Assembly (NCBI RefSeq): GCF_008705135.1
Contig: NZ_CP023694.1
Span: 4,569,001 to 4,633,000 of the forward strand
DNA length: 64,000 nucleotides
Direction: 5' to 3'
Source of the DNA: Streptomyces coeruleorubidus
GTDB taxonomy: Bacteria > Actinomycetota > Actinomycetes > Streptomycetales > Streptomycetaceae
Part shown: positions 49,726 to 57,538 of the stretch, piece after piece
Numbering within the stretch: the first letter of the stretch is position 1
Layout of the letters: each line of letters begins with the position of its first letter
Notes under the pieces: model-generated
Told to the model about the DNA's origin: nothing
The model's database searches: none
Seen by the model: the letters and a program-made list of their open reading frames with translations, nothing else
Program-made: the position numbers and the translations under genes

Positions 49726-50448
49726 TCACGTGGAGTTGTGAGCACCGACGATCCGGCGGGCGAGGTCGCGCAGTTTCACGTTCTCCCGTTGGGAGGCCCG
49801 CACCAGGCTCTCGAAGGCCGCGGCCGCGTCGATGCTCTGGCGTTCCATGAGGATGCCGGTGGCCTGGCCGATCAGGTCCCGCGTGTGCATGGCCTCGGTG
49901 AGCTGCTCGCGCACGGTGGCGGACTCCAGGGCGATGCTGACGTGTGTGGTGAGCAGCCGGCCGATGCGCGTGGCGTCCTCGTCGAAGGCGCCGGGTTTGC
50001 GCGCGTAGGCCGTGAGCACGGTCAGCCGGCGGCGGTCGGCACGCAGCCGCAGCGACAGCGCCGAGCGCAGCCCCAGGGCCGACAGCACGTCCCAGCCGTC
50101 GTCGTCCTCGCTGTCCGTCATCCGCACCACCGGGCTGTGCCACAACCGGTCCCAGTGCCTGTGCGGTTCCCGGCCGCCGTGCCTTGCCTCCGCGGAGCGC
50201 ACGACGTCGTCGGTCCAGGCGAGCGTACGGAGCTTGTTGCCGCGCTCGATCTCGGAGATGCCGGCGTGCTCGGCCCCGGGCATGAGGTGCACGGCCAGCC
50301 GGACCGCCGTGCGCAGCGTGTTGTGCCGGGTGGGGGTCTCGTGCAGCTGCTGAGACGCCACCGTCAAGGCCTCGGCCAGCTCGAAGCCGACCGGAAAACG
50401 GGGCAAATCAGGAAACTCGGACGCAGCCACCACGAACCTCTTCGGCAT
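49726..50448 (-). CDS. GAF-ANTAR regulator 2
   Basis: 240 residues from the ATG at 50448; GTG codons at 50433 and 50430 with AGAGG just ahead are alternatives. The GAF domain (AGISEIERGNKLRTLAWTDDVV) and ANTAR domain (RDLIGQATGILMERQSIDAAAAFESLVRASQRENVKLRDL) match the first copy in order. The pair probably arose by duplication and may act on the same mRNA. Confidence 0.88.
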   Translation of the reverse strand: MPKRFVVAASEFPDLPRFPVGFELAEALTVASQQLHETPTRHNTLRTAVRLAVHLMPGAEHAGISEIERGNKLRTLAWTDDVVRSAEARHGGREPHRHWDRLWHSPVVRMTDSEDDDGWDVLSALGLRSALSLRLRADRRRLTVLTAYARKPGAFDEDATRIGRLLTTHVSIALESATVREQLTEAMHTRDLIGQATGILMERQSIDAAAAFESLVRASQRENVKLRDLARRIVGAHNST

Positions 50449-50665
50449 GCACGGCCTAAGGCCGTGCGCAGGAGAGCTCCGCAGCACATTCCCGACTGCG
50501 AGCACAGGACGAACAGCACTCTAGCTGCTCGGTTGCGTCAAGGTGACGTCCGGCCGACGGCCACCACAGGCGCTTCCGCAGCCGCGCTCCGGCATGGTGG
50601 AATGGCCCCACGGGTCAGGAAGAGGCCTTACCGGAATCCGGACGAACGTCTGCCAGGTGAGTGCT

Positions 50666-51019
50666 GTGACTTTCCTCCCGAATCCCACCGAACCACGCGA
50701 CCTGCCCGGCCGCGTCCACCTCACCATGCCCGCGGAGATCGACTTCTGCAACGCGGAGCAGCTGCTTCCGCTCATCGTGTCCGAGGCTCAGGCCCGTGGT
50801 GACCGGCTGGAGGTACTGATCCTCGACCTCACCACGACCTGCTTCATGGACTCCCAGGGCGTCCGCCTCATCAACGACATCCGCCACCGGTTGCCCCCCG
50901 GGGCCAGGCTGCGCCTGGTGGCCCGGCCGGAGGGTGTGGCGAGCCGCGTCCTGGAACTGACCGGCCTGCGCCGGGACGTGCCCGTGTACGACGACGTCGC
51001 CGAGGCCATGGAGTCGTAG
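50666..51019 (+). CDS. STAS-domain anti-sigma factor antagonist
   Basis: 117 residues from GTG 50666, with AGGTGAG just upstream; longer in-frame starts to 50543 are possible. DLPGRVHLTMPAEIDFCNAEQLLP and LILDLTTTCFMDSQGVRLINDIRHRL form the STAS fold; the MDSQGV serine is the usual phosphorylation site that switches binding to an anti-sigma kinase. It is divergent to the GAF-ANTAR gene and followed by an F420 gene 11 nt on. It may answer to one of the many SpoIIE/RsbW-type proteins such as the one at 24846. Confidence 0.85.
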   Translation: MTFLPNPTEPRDLPGRVHLTMPAEIDFCNAEQLLPLIVSEAQARGDRLEVLILDLTTTCFMDSQGVRLINDIRHRLPPGARLRLVARPEGVASRVLELTGLRRDVPVYDDVAEAMES

Positions 51020-51029
51020 GCTGCCGGAC

Positions 51030-51500
51030 ATGGCACCGAACATCGCTACGAACACCCGCGTCTCCCTCGACGAGTTGCTCGACTTCGTACGGCCCCGGCA
51101 CCACGCCATCCTGCTGACCCGGCGCGCCGACGGCGGCCCCCAGGGCTCGCCGCTGACCTGCGGGGTAGACGACTCGGGCCGGATCGTGGTCTCGACGTAC
51201 CCGGAGCGGGCCAAGACCCGCAACGCCAAGCGGGACCCCCGGGTGAGCCTGATCGTCCTCAGCGACGACTGGAACGGCCCCTGGGTCCAGATCGACGGCA
51301 CGGCTGAGGTCATCGACCCGCCCGACTCCGTCGAGCCGCTCGTGGAGTACTACCGGAACATCGCCGGGGAGCACCCCGACTGGGACGAGTACCGCGCGGC
51401 GATGCTCAAGCAGGGCAAGTCGATCATCCGCGTCACACCGGAGCGGTGGGGCCCGGTGGCGACCGGCGGGTTCCCGGCGCGGCTGGCCGAGGGGGAGTAA
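51030..51500 (+). CDS. F420-dependent PPOX-class oxidoreductase
   Basis: 156 residues. The split-barrel FMN/F420 fold is recognisable from HHAILLTRRADGGPQGSPLTCGVDDSGRIVVSTYPERAKTRNAKRDPRVSLIV and DDWNGPWVQIDGTAEVID, the TIGR03618-type pattern of F420-dependent PPOX proteins; the KTRNAKRDP basic segment binds the cofactor tail. The substrate is unknown. It begins 11 nt after the STAS gene, with no clear functional link. Confidence 0.88.
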   Translation: MAPNIATNTRVSLDELLDFVRPRHHAILLTRRADGGPQGSPLTCGVDDSGRIVVSTYPERAKTRNAKRDPRVSLIVLSDDWNGPWVQIDGTAEVIDPPDSVEPLVEYYRNIAGEHPDWDEYRAAMLKQGKSIIRVTPERWGPVATGGFPARLAEGE

Positions 51501-51504
51501 CACC

Positions 51505-52263
51505 TCATTCGCGGGCGACCATCGCCTCGATGCCCGCGATCAGCAGTTCCAGTGCGAACTCGAAGTCGCGCTCCAGCATCTCGGCGACCGTGTCACCGCC
51601 GCGCGCCGCCATGATCTCCTGGGACTCCTGCACGACGTCGGCGGCCTGCGGGGCCGCGGTCACGGTGCGCAGGGCCTGCTGGAAGTACTCGTCCACGGTC
51701 ATGCCGCCGGCCTTGGCACGGGCGGACAGGTGGCCCTCCAGCGTGCCGTAGCCGTAGACGAACTGGAAGACGGCCGAGATCGTGCTCGTCAGGCGTTTCG
51801 CGGGCAGCCCGGTCCTGCGGACGACGCGCTGTACGGCCCGGGAGAAGGCCAGGTTGTTGGGGCCGATGTTGAGGAAGACGCCGACCAGCGCGGACACCCA
51901 GGGGTGATTCACCAGCAGCGTCCGGTACTCCCACGCGAGCGCCCGCACCTGGTCGCGCCAGTCCTCGTCGGCGTCCGGATCCGGCAGCCGCATCTCGCCC
52001 ATGACCTCGTCCAGCGCGAGTTCGAGGAGGTCGTCCTTGGTGTCGACGTACCAGTAGACGGACATCGCGGTGACGCTCAGCTCACCCGCCAGCCGCCGCA
52101 TCGAGAACTTGGCCAGCCCCTCGGCGTCCAGCAGCCGGACGGTGACCTCGATGATGCGCGCGCGGTCCAGGCCCGAGGGCTGCCCACCGCCGCGACGCCG
52201 GTGCGCTTTGCTTTCCAGCCAGACGCTGGTCCGCGGCTGACTCTCCCGAGCCGCTTTCGCCAT
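51505..52263 (-). CDS. TetR-family repressor of the adjacent MFS gene
   Basis: 252 residues, ATG with GAGGAAGGTG upstream. The TetR_N helix-turn-helix is LDRARIIEVTVRLLDAEGLAKFSMRRLAGELSVTAMSVYWYVDTKDDLLELALDEVMG; the TetR_C domain follows (VNHPWVSALVGVFLNIGPNNLAFSRAVQRVV). The MSVYWYVDTKDDLL pattern is typical of tetracycline- or drug-type regulators in Streptomyces. It lies 3' of the MFS gene on the same strand and should repress it at the 53898-53931 inverted repeat. Confidence 0.9.
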   Translation of the reverse strand: MAKAARESQPRTSVWLESKAHRRRGGGQPSGLDRARIIEVTVRLLDAEGLAKFSMRRLAGELSVTAMSVYWYVDTKDDLLELALDEVMGEMRLPDPDADEDWRDQVRALAWEYRTLLVNHPWVSALVGVFLNIGPNNLAFSRAVQRVVRRTGLPAKRLTSTISAVFQFVYGYGTLEGHLSARAKAGGMTVDEYFQQALRTVTAAPQAADVVQESQEIMAARGGDTVAEMLERDFEFALELLIAGIEAMVARE

Positions 52264-52303
52264 GGCGCACCTTCCTCGACTTGCTGATGCCGATCATTGT
52301 CTT

Positions 52304-52378
52304 TCACGGGCGCGGGGCTGTGTCGACTTGCGGCTCCCCCGCGGGGCGCGACCAGCCACTACGTCCCCGCACCCGTGA
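52304..52378. repeat. Dispersed repeat, copy 2
   Basis: TCACGGGCGCGGGG (52304-52317) inverted as CCCCGCACCCGTGA (52365-52378) brackets GCGCGACCAGCCAC. It lies between the MFS stop and the tetR start, and relates to the element at 30398-30429. Confidence 0.5.
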
Positions 52379-52398
52379 GACGACCGTACGCCCCGAGC

Positions 52399-53895
52399 TC
52401 AGGCGGATTCTGCCCGCTCGGCCCGCCGCAACAACGCCGCCGCGACCAACCCCCCGGCCAGCACAGCCACCGCCCCCACCAACTGACTCGTCTCCAGGCC
52501 GGAGGCGAACGCGTCGGAGATACGCGCCTTCTCCTCAGCCGAGTCCGCTGCCGCGAGTGCCGCCGGCAGCGACGCCGCCGATACGGCGACCAGCGACGCG
52601 AACCGCGAGTTGAGCACCGCACCGAGGACCGCCACACCGAGGCCGTTGCCGAACTCCGCGAGCGTCCCGTTGATCCCCGCGCCCACACCCGCCTTCTCCG
52701 GCGGTATCGCGCTCATGATCGCGTTGGCCATGGCCGGCATGGACAGCGCCACACCCGCGCCCATCACGACCAGGCCGAGCAGCATCCCGCTGTATCCGTG
52801 CCCGCCGAGCAGCGCGATCGCCGCCAGCCCCGCCGACACCAGGGTCATGCCGAGGGCGATGGCCGCCGGCGTGCCGACCTTGAGCACCAGCTTCGCTCCG
52901 AGCCCGGTGAAGTTGAGCGCGACCACGGTCAACGCGAGCGGCGCCGTCCGCAGACCGGCGTCCAGCGGCTCGTAGCCGAGCACGAACTGGAGGTGCTGGG
53001 TGAGCAGGAACAGCGAGCCCGTCATGCCGAACGCCACGAGGATCGCGCCCGCGACCGCGCCCACGAACTTCTGGTTGCGGAAGAAGTGCATGTCGAGCAT
53101 GGGGTGCTCGATCCGCAGCTCCCAGGTCACGAACAGACCGAGAACGATGACGCCGATCAGCGCGGAGACCAGCACCTGCCCGGAAGTCCAGCCGTGCTCG
53201 GGGCCGGTGATGATCGCGTACACGACGGCCGTCATGCCGATGGTCGACAGCACCGCGCCGACCACGTCGGGACGGTCGCCCGCCTTGTGCTTGGACTCCG
53301 GTACGAGCGCCGCGACCGCGATCAGGCCGAGCACCGCGACGGGGATGTTGATCAGGAAGATCGCGCCCCACCAGAAGTGGTTCAGCATCACTCCGCCGAT
53401 CAGCGGCCCGGCCGCGAAACCGAGCGAACTGACCGTGGACCACAGCGCGATGGCCTTGACCCGCTCCTTGTCGTCGAAGATCTGCACGACGACGGCGAGG
53501 ATCGTGGTCATCAGCAGCGCGCCGCCGACCCCCATGCCGGCGCGGGCCGCGATCAGCTGGGCCGGGCTCTGGGACAGGCCGGCCACCAGCGAGCCCACAC
53601 CGAAGATCGCCAGGCCCGACATCAGCAGCAGCTTGCGGCCGTAGCGGTCGGCGGCGTTGCCCGCCGTGAGCAGCAGGCCGGACTGCACCAGTGAGTAGGC
53701 GTTCATCATCCACTGGACGTCGGCGGTCGTCGCGTCCATCTCGCGGGTGAGCGAGGGGATCGCCACGTTCAGGATCGTGTTGTCGAGCAGGACGGTGAGC
53801 TGCGCGAGGCAGATGACACCGAGGATCAGCCAGCGCTGGGGGTGGCCGCCGTGCGCCGTCTGCGGCGGGGCCTCTTCCTGTGGGGACGTCGTCAT
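52399..53895 (-). CDS. MFS multidrug exporter, DHA2 (14-helix) type
   Basis: 498 residues from the ATG at 53895; an upstream start at 53949 exists but crosses the operator. The first helix carries LGVICLAQLTVLLDNTILNVAIPSL, motif A is AADRYGRKLLLMSG and motif C is SLGFAAGPLIGGVML, all marks of EmrB/QacA drug-proton antiporters. No ribosome site stands before the ATG, so the mRNA may be leaderless. The neighbouring TetR gene is its likely local repressor. The drug exported is unknown. Confidence 0.92.
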   Translation of the reverse strand: MTTSPQEEAPPQTAHGGHPQRWLILGVICLAQLTVLLDNTILNVAIPSLTREMDATTADVQWMMNAYSLVQSGLLLTAGNAADRYGRKLLLMSGLAIFGVGSLVAGLSQSPAQLIAARAGMGVGGALLMTTILAVVVQIFDDKERVKAIALWSTVSSLGFAAGPLIGGVMLNHFWWGAIFLINIPVAVLGLIAVAALVPESKHKAGDRPDVVGAVLSTIGMTAVVYAIITGPEHGWTSGQVLVSALIGVIVLGLFVTWELRIEHPMLDMHFFRNQKFVGAVAGAILVAFGMTGSLFLLTQHLQFVLGYEPLDAGLRTAPLALTVVALNFTGLGAKLVLKVGTPAAIALGMTLVSAGLAAIALLGGHGYSGMLLGLVVMGAGVALSMPAMANAIMSAIPPEKAGVGAGINGTLAEFGNGLGVAVLGAVLNSRFASLVAVSAASLPAALAAADSAEEKARISDAFASGLETSQLVGAVAVLAGGLVAAALLRRAERAESA

Positions 53896-53897
53896 GC

Positions 53898-53931
53898 TGT
53901 ACACCGTAGAATAGTTCCCATACGCCGTACA
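53898..53931. promoter_or_regulatory. Inverted repeat, putative TetR operator
   Basis: TGTACACCGTA (53898-53908) and TACGCCGTACA (53921-53931) pair at 9 of 11 positions around a 12-bp AT-richer centre. It starts 3 bp upstream of the MFS start codon, an ideal site for the adjacent TetR protein. Confidence 0.7.
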
Positions 53932-53950
53932 ACCGAGTAATCGCGCCACC

Positions 53951-53985
53951 GAGAAGGGCGGTGACTCTCGGCCACCGCCCTTCTC
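53951..53985 (-). terminator. Terminator after the GT39 gene
   Basis: Perfect 13-bp stem GAGAAGGGCGGTG / CACCGCCCTTCTC with a 9-nt loop, 16 nt beyond the leftward GT39 stop. Confidence 0.85.
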
Positions 53986-54000
53986 CCGGTCAGGGGACTG

Positions 54001-56148
54001 TCAGTCGCTCGCCTTCTGTGTGAGGTCGTAGAAGGTGGCCGAACCGGCCGTGACCTTCTTGAAGTTGGCCTCGACCCACGAGGTGATCTGCGACGACGAG
54101 CCGTCGCTGCCGCCGCGCATGCCGCCGCCCGCGCCGGAGGCGATGAAGTAGTGGATCTTTCCTTCCTCCACGTACGTCTTGAACTGCGCGAGCGTCGGGG
54201 ACGGGTCCGTGCCGTTGAAGCCGCCGATGGCCATCACCGGCTCGCCGGTGGACAGCTGGTAACTCGCGGCGTTCTGGGCGCCGATGGCCGCCGCGGCCCA
54301 GGTGTACCGGCCGGCGTCGGTCTCCAGCAGCTTCTTGGCCTCGGAGCCGACGCTGGCGCCGTTGAGCAGACCGCCCATGCCGCCACCGCCGCGCATGCGG
54401 CCGCCATCGCCGTTCTGCTGGTTCTGGCCTTGCTGGTTCTGGCCGCCACCCGGGAAACCCCCACCGGGGAAGCCGTTGCCGGGCAGTTGTCCCTGTCCCT
54501 GTTGGCCCTGTCGGCCCTGTTGGTTCGGGCCACCGCCCGGGAAGCCGCCACCGCCGGGGCCGCCACCGCCACCCGGCCCACCGCGACCGCCCGCGACCGC
54601 CGGTCCCGCGGTGACGATCGAGCCCGTGTGCCCCTCGTTCACCGTCGTGAGCGTGTAAGCAGCCGGACCCGCCAGTGCGGTGACCAGGCCCAGTCCCGCC
54701 GCTCCCAGGGCCAGCCGGCGTCCCAGCCGGCCGGCGAAGATCAGGCCGAGGGCCGCCGTCAGGCCGCCGACCAGGACGAACCACTTCAGCCACGGCAGGT
54801 AGTCGGAGGATCGGTTGAGCAGGACGTAGCCCCAGGCCGCGGTGACCGTCATCGCGGCCGCCAGGGTCAGTGACGCCCACGCCTTGTCGCGCTTGTCCCA
54901 GAGCAGCGCCGAACCCATGCCGATCAGCGGCGCGATGTAGGGGGCGAGCGCCACCGTGTAGTACTCGTGGAAGATGCCCTGCATGTAGCTGAAGACCAGC
55001 ATGGTCGTGATCAGCGCGCCGCCCCAGACGAGGAACGAACCGCGCGTCACCGACGTACGGCGTGCCTTGCGCGTGGCCACCAGGCCCGCCACCAGCAGGA
55101 TCAGCGCGGCCGGGATCAGCCAGGAGATCTGGCCGCCGATGCTGGAGCTGAACAGGCGATCCCAGCCGGTCTCGCCCCAGGCTCCACCGCCGTTGCCGCC
55201 GCCGCCTCCGACGCTGCCGGTCTCGTCGCCGTTGAGGCGGCCCAGGCCGTTGTAGCCGAAGGTCAGTTCCAGGAAGCTGTTGTTCTGCGAGCCGCCGATG
55301 TACGGGCGGGAGGACGCGGGCCACAGCTCGACGACCGCGACCCACCAGCCGCCGGACGCGACCAGCGCGACCGTGGCCAGGGCCAGCTGCCCGAAGCGCT
55401 TCTTCACCGAGACCGGTGCGCACACCGTGTAGACGAGGGTCAGCGGCGGCAGGATCAGGAAGGCCTGGAGGGTCTTGGCGAGGAAGGCGAAGCCGATGGC
55501 CACCCCGGCCCACACCAGCCACTTCGTACGGCCGTCCGCCAAGGCCCGGATGACGAAGTAGCAGGCCACGGCCATCAGCAGGGCCAGCATCGCGTCGGGG
55601 TTGTTGAAGCGGAACATCAGCGCGGCGACGGGGGTGAGCGCGAGCACCGCGCCCGCGATCAGACCGGCCGCCGGGCTGAACCGGCGGCGTACGGCCGCGT
55701 ACACGACGCCCACCGTGCCGACGCCCATGAGGACCTCGGGGACGAGGATCGCCCAGGAGCTGAGGCCGAACAGCCGCACGGACAGGGCCATCGGCCACAG
55801 CGCGGCCGGGGGCTTGTCGACGGTGATGGCGTTGGCGGCGTCCAGCGAACCGAAGAACAAGGCCTTCCAGGACTGACTGCCCGCCTGGACGGCCGCCGAG
55901 TAGAAGGAGTTGGCGTAGCCCGAGGCACTCAGGTTGCAGAGGTAGAGCACCGCGGTCGCCAGCAGCAGGCCGAGGAAGGCCGGGCGGGCCCAGCGGGGGT
56001 CCTCGGGCCGGCCGCGCCACAGCCGTTGCGGCAAGGGCCGCTTCGGTTCACCGGCGTCGGGGGCCGGTGCGGAGGCAGGGGGACGAGGGGTCCGGGGCCC
56101 GGAACTGGGGTCTCTGTCGGCGATCTGCTGGTCGTAGTGGACGGTCAT
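54001..56148 (-). CDS. GT39-family (ArnT-like) glycosyltransferase with Gly/Asn/Gln-rich segment
   Basis: 715 residues; the ATG overlaps the GT2-GtrA stop (ATGA). A multi-helix GT-C enzyme that takes a lipid-linked sugar: SASGYANSFYSAAVQAGSQSWKALFFGSLDAANAITVDKPPAALW carries the acidic catalytic site of the ArnT/PMT loop. A region at about 515-590 is low complexity (GGPGGGGGPGGGGFPGGG, then Asn/Gln repeats), followed by a folded domain with YTWAAAAIGAQNAASYQLSTGEPVMAIGGFNGTDPSPTLAQFK. The operon also holds GT2-GtrA and a two-component system, so it probably decorates the envelope. Confidence 0.88.
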   Translation of the reverse strand: MTVHYDQQIADRDPSSGPRTPRPPASAPAPDAGEPKRPLPQRLWRGRPEDPRWARPAFLGLLLATAVLYLCNLSASGYANSFYSAAVQAGSQSWKALFFGSLDAANAITVDKPPAALWPMALSVRLFGLSSWAILVPEVLMGVGTVGVVYAAVRRRFSPAAGLIAGAVLALTPVAALMFRFNNPDAMLALLMAVACYFVIRALADGRTKWLVWAGVAIGFAFLAKTLQAFLILPPLTLVYTVCAPVSVKKRFGQLALATVALVASGGWWVAVVELWPASSRPYIGGSQNNSFLELTFGYNGLGRLNGDETGSVGGGGGNGGGAWGETGWDRLFSSSIGGQISWLIPAALILLVAGLVATRKARRTSVTRGSFLVWGGALITTMLVFSYMQGIFHEYYTVALAPYIAPLIGMGSALLWDKRDKAWASLTLAAAMTVTAAWGYVLLNRSSDYLPWLKWFVLVGGLTAALGLIFAGRLGRRLALGAAGLGLVTALAGPAAYTLTTVNEGHTGSIVTAGPAVAGGRGGPGGGGGPGGGGFPGGGPNQQGRQGQQGQGQLPGNGFPGGGFPGGGQNQQGQNQQNGDGGRMRGGGGMGGLLNGASVGSEAKKLLETDAGRYTWAAAAIGAQNAASYQLSTGEPVMAIGGFNGTDPSPTLAQFKTYVEEGKIHYFIASGAGGGMRGGSDGSSSQITSWVEANFKKVTAGSATFYDLTQKASD

Positions 56149-57524
56149 CGCAAGTCCCTCGCATCGGTGTCGTGGGGGCGCACCGGCAGCAGCTGCACGG
56201 TGGCGTCCCTCCAGGGGCCGTCCGCGGCTTCACCGGCGCGGAACTGGTCGGTGTGGTGGGAGGCGACCACCGTCGTCCCGCTGTCGTGTCGGTCCGGGAA
56301 CACCCACGCCCGGAAGAGCAGGAAACGCAGCACGGTCGCCGCGAGGTTGGCGGCGATGAGGACCGCCAGCTCGGTGGAGTGCGCGGGCTCGGACGTGGCC
56401 GCGCCCAGCGCGGCGAGCGAGCCGCTGGTCAGGGAGAGCCCGATGCCGAAGACGACCAGGCCCTGTGCCTGGTGCCGTACGGCCCCGCCGCGCCCGCGCA
56501 CCCCGAAGGTGAGCCGCCGGTTCGCGGCGGTGTTGGCGATCGCCGAGACCAGCAGGGCGAGGGCGTTGGCGGCCTGGGAGCCGGTGAAGACGCGGAAGCC
56601 GCTGTAGAGGAGCAGGTAGAAGAGGGTGGACAGGCCGCCGACGACGCAGAAGCCGACCAACTGGCGGGCCAGGCCCCGCGGTACGTCCTTGATCTCACGG
56701 TCGCGCGGGTCGTCGCCGAACGGCCGGGTGAGCCGGTCCAGCGGCAGCGAACCGGTGGCCAGGGCCCTTCCGATCCGCCACACGCCCCTGAGGTCGTCGG
56801 TCGCGGTCCTGACGATGTGCACGGTCGAGTCGGGGTCGTCGACCCAGTCGACCGGCACCTCGTGGATCCGCAGCCCCGCGCGCTCGGCAAGCACCAGCAT
56901 CTCGGTGTCGAAGAACCAGCCGGTGTCCTCGATCAGGGGCAGCAGCACCTGCGCCACGTCACGGCGGATCGCCTTGAACCCGCACTGGGCGTCCGAGAAG
57001 CGGGCCTGGAGCGAGCCGCGCAGGATGAGGTTGTAGACCCGGCTGATGAATTCCCGCTTGGGGCCGCGCACCACGCGCGAGCTGCGGGCCAGCCGGGAGC
57101 CGATCGCGAGGTCGGAGTGGCCGGAGATCAGCGGCGCCACCAGCGGGAGCAGGGCGTTGAGGTCGGTGGACAGGTCCACGTCCATGTAGGCGAGGACCGG
57201 GGCGTCCGAGGCCGACCAGACGGCCCGCAGGGCCCGGCCGCGGCCCTTCTGCTCCAGGCGGAAGGTGGTGACCCCGGGGAGCTCCGCCGCCAGCCGTGCC
57301 GCCACCTGCGGGGTGGTGTCCGTGGAGGCGTTGTCCGCGATCGTGATGCGGAAGGCGTACGGGAACGTGCCGGCGAGGTGCTCGTGCAGTCTGCGGACGC
57401 ACGGCTGGAGGTCCTTCTCCTCGTTGTAGACGGGGATCACTACGTCCAGGACAGGCGTACCGGCTGGTGCGGCCGGGAGGTGCTCCCGCGCCGGCAGGGT
57501 GCCGGGAGAAGAATCGGTTCGCAT
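56145..57524 (-). CDS. GT2 polyprenyl-phosphate glycosyltransferase fused to GtrA flippase-like domain
   Basis: 459 residues, ATG at 57524. GT2 domain at 25-270: LDVVIPVYNEEKDLQPCVRRL, ADNASTDTTPQVA and the metal-binding DVD in LAYMDVDLSTDL, then the QCGFKAIRRDV seen in dolichyl-phosphate mannose synthase relatives. GtrA domain at 295-425 with four membrane helices (LVGFCVVGGLSTLFYLLLYSGF, NALALLVSAIANTAANRRLTF). It likely makes and helps flip a polyprenyl-phosphate sugar, supplying the GT39 enzyme encoded next (4-nt overlap). Confidence 0.92.
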   Translation of the reverse strand: MRTDSSPGTLPAREHLPAAPAGTPVLDVVIPVYNEEKDLQPCVRRLHEHLAGTFPYAFRITIADNASTDTTPQVAARLAAELPGVTTFRLEQKGRGRALRAVWSASDAPVLAYMDVDLSTDLNALLPLVAPLISGHSDLAIGSRLARSSRVVRGPKREFISRVYNLILRGSLQARFSDAQCGFKAIRRDVAQVLLPLIEDTGWFFDTEMLVLAERAGLRIHEVPVDWVDDPDSTVHIVRTATDDLRGVWRIGRALATGSLPLDRLTRPFGDDPRDREIKDVPRGLARQLVGFCVVGGLSTLFYLLLYSGFRVFTGSQAANALALLVSAIANTAANRRLTFGVRGRGGAVRHQAQGLVVFGIGLSLTSGSLAALGAATSEPAHSTELAVLIAANLAATVLRFLLFRAWVFPDRHDSGTTVVASHHTDQFRAGEAADGPWRDATVQLLPVRPHDTDARDLR

Positions 57525-57538
57525 GGAACCGACTTTCG

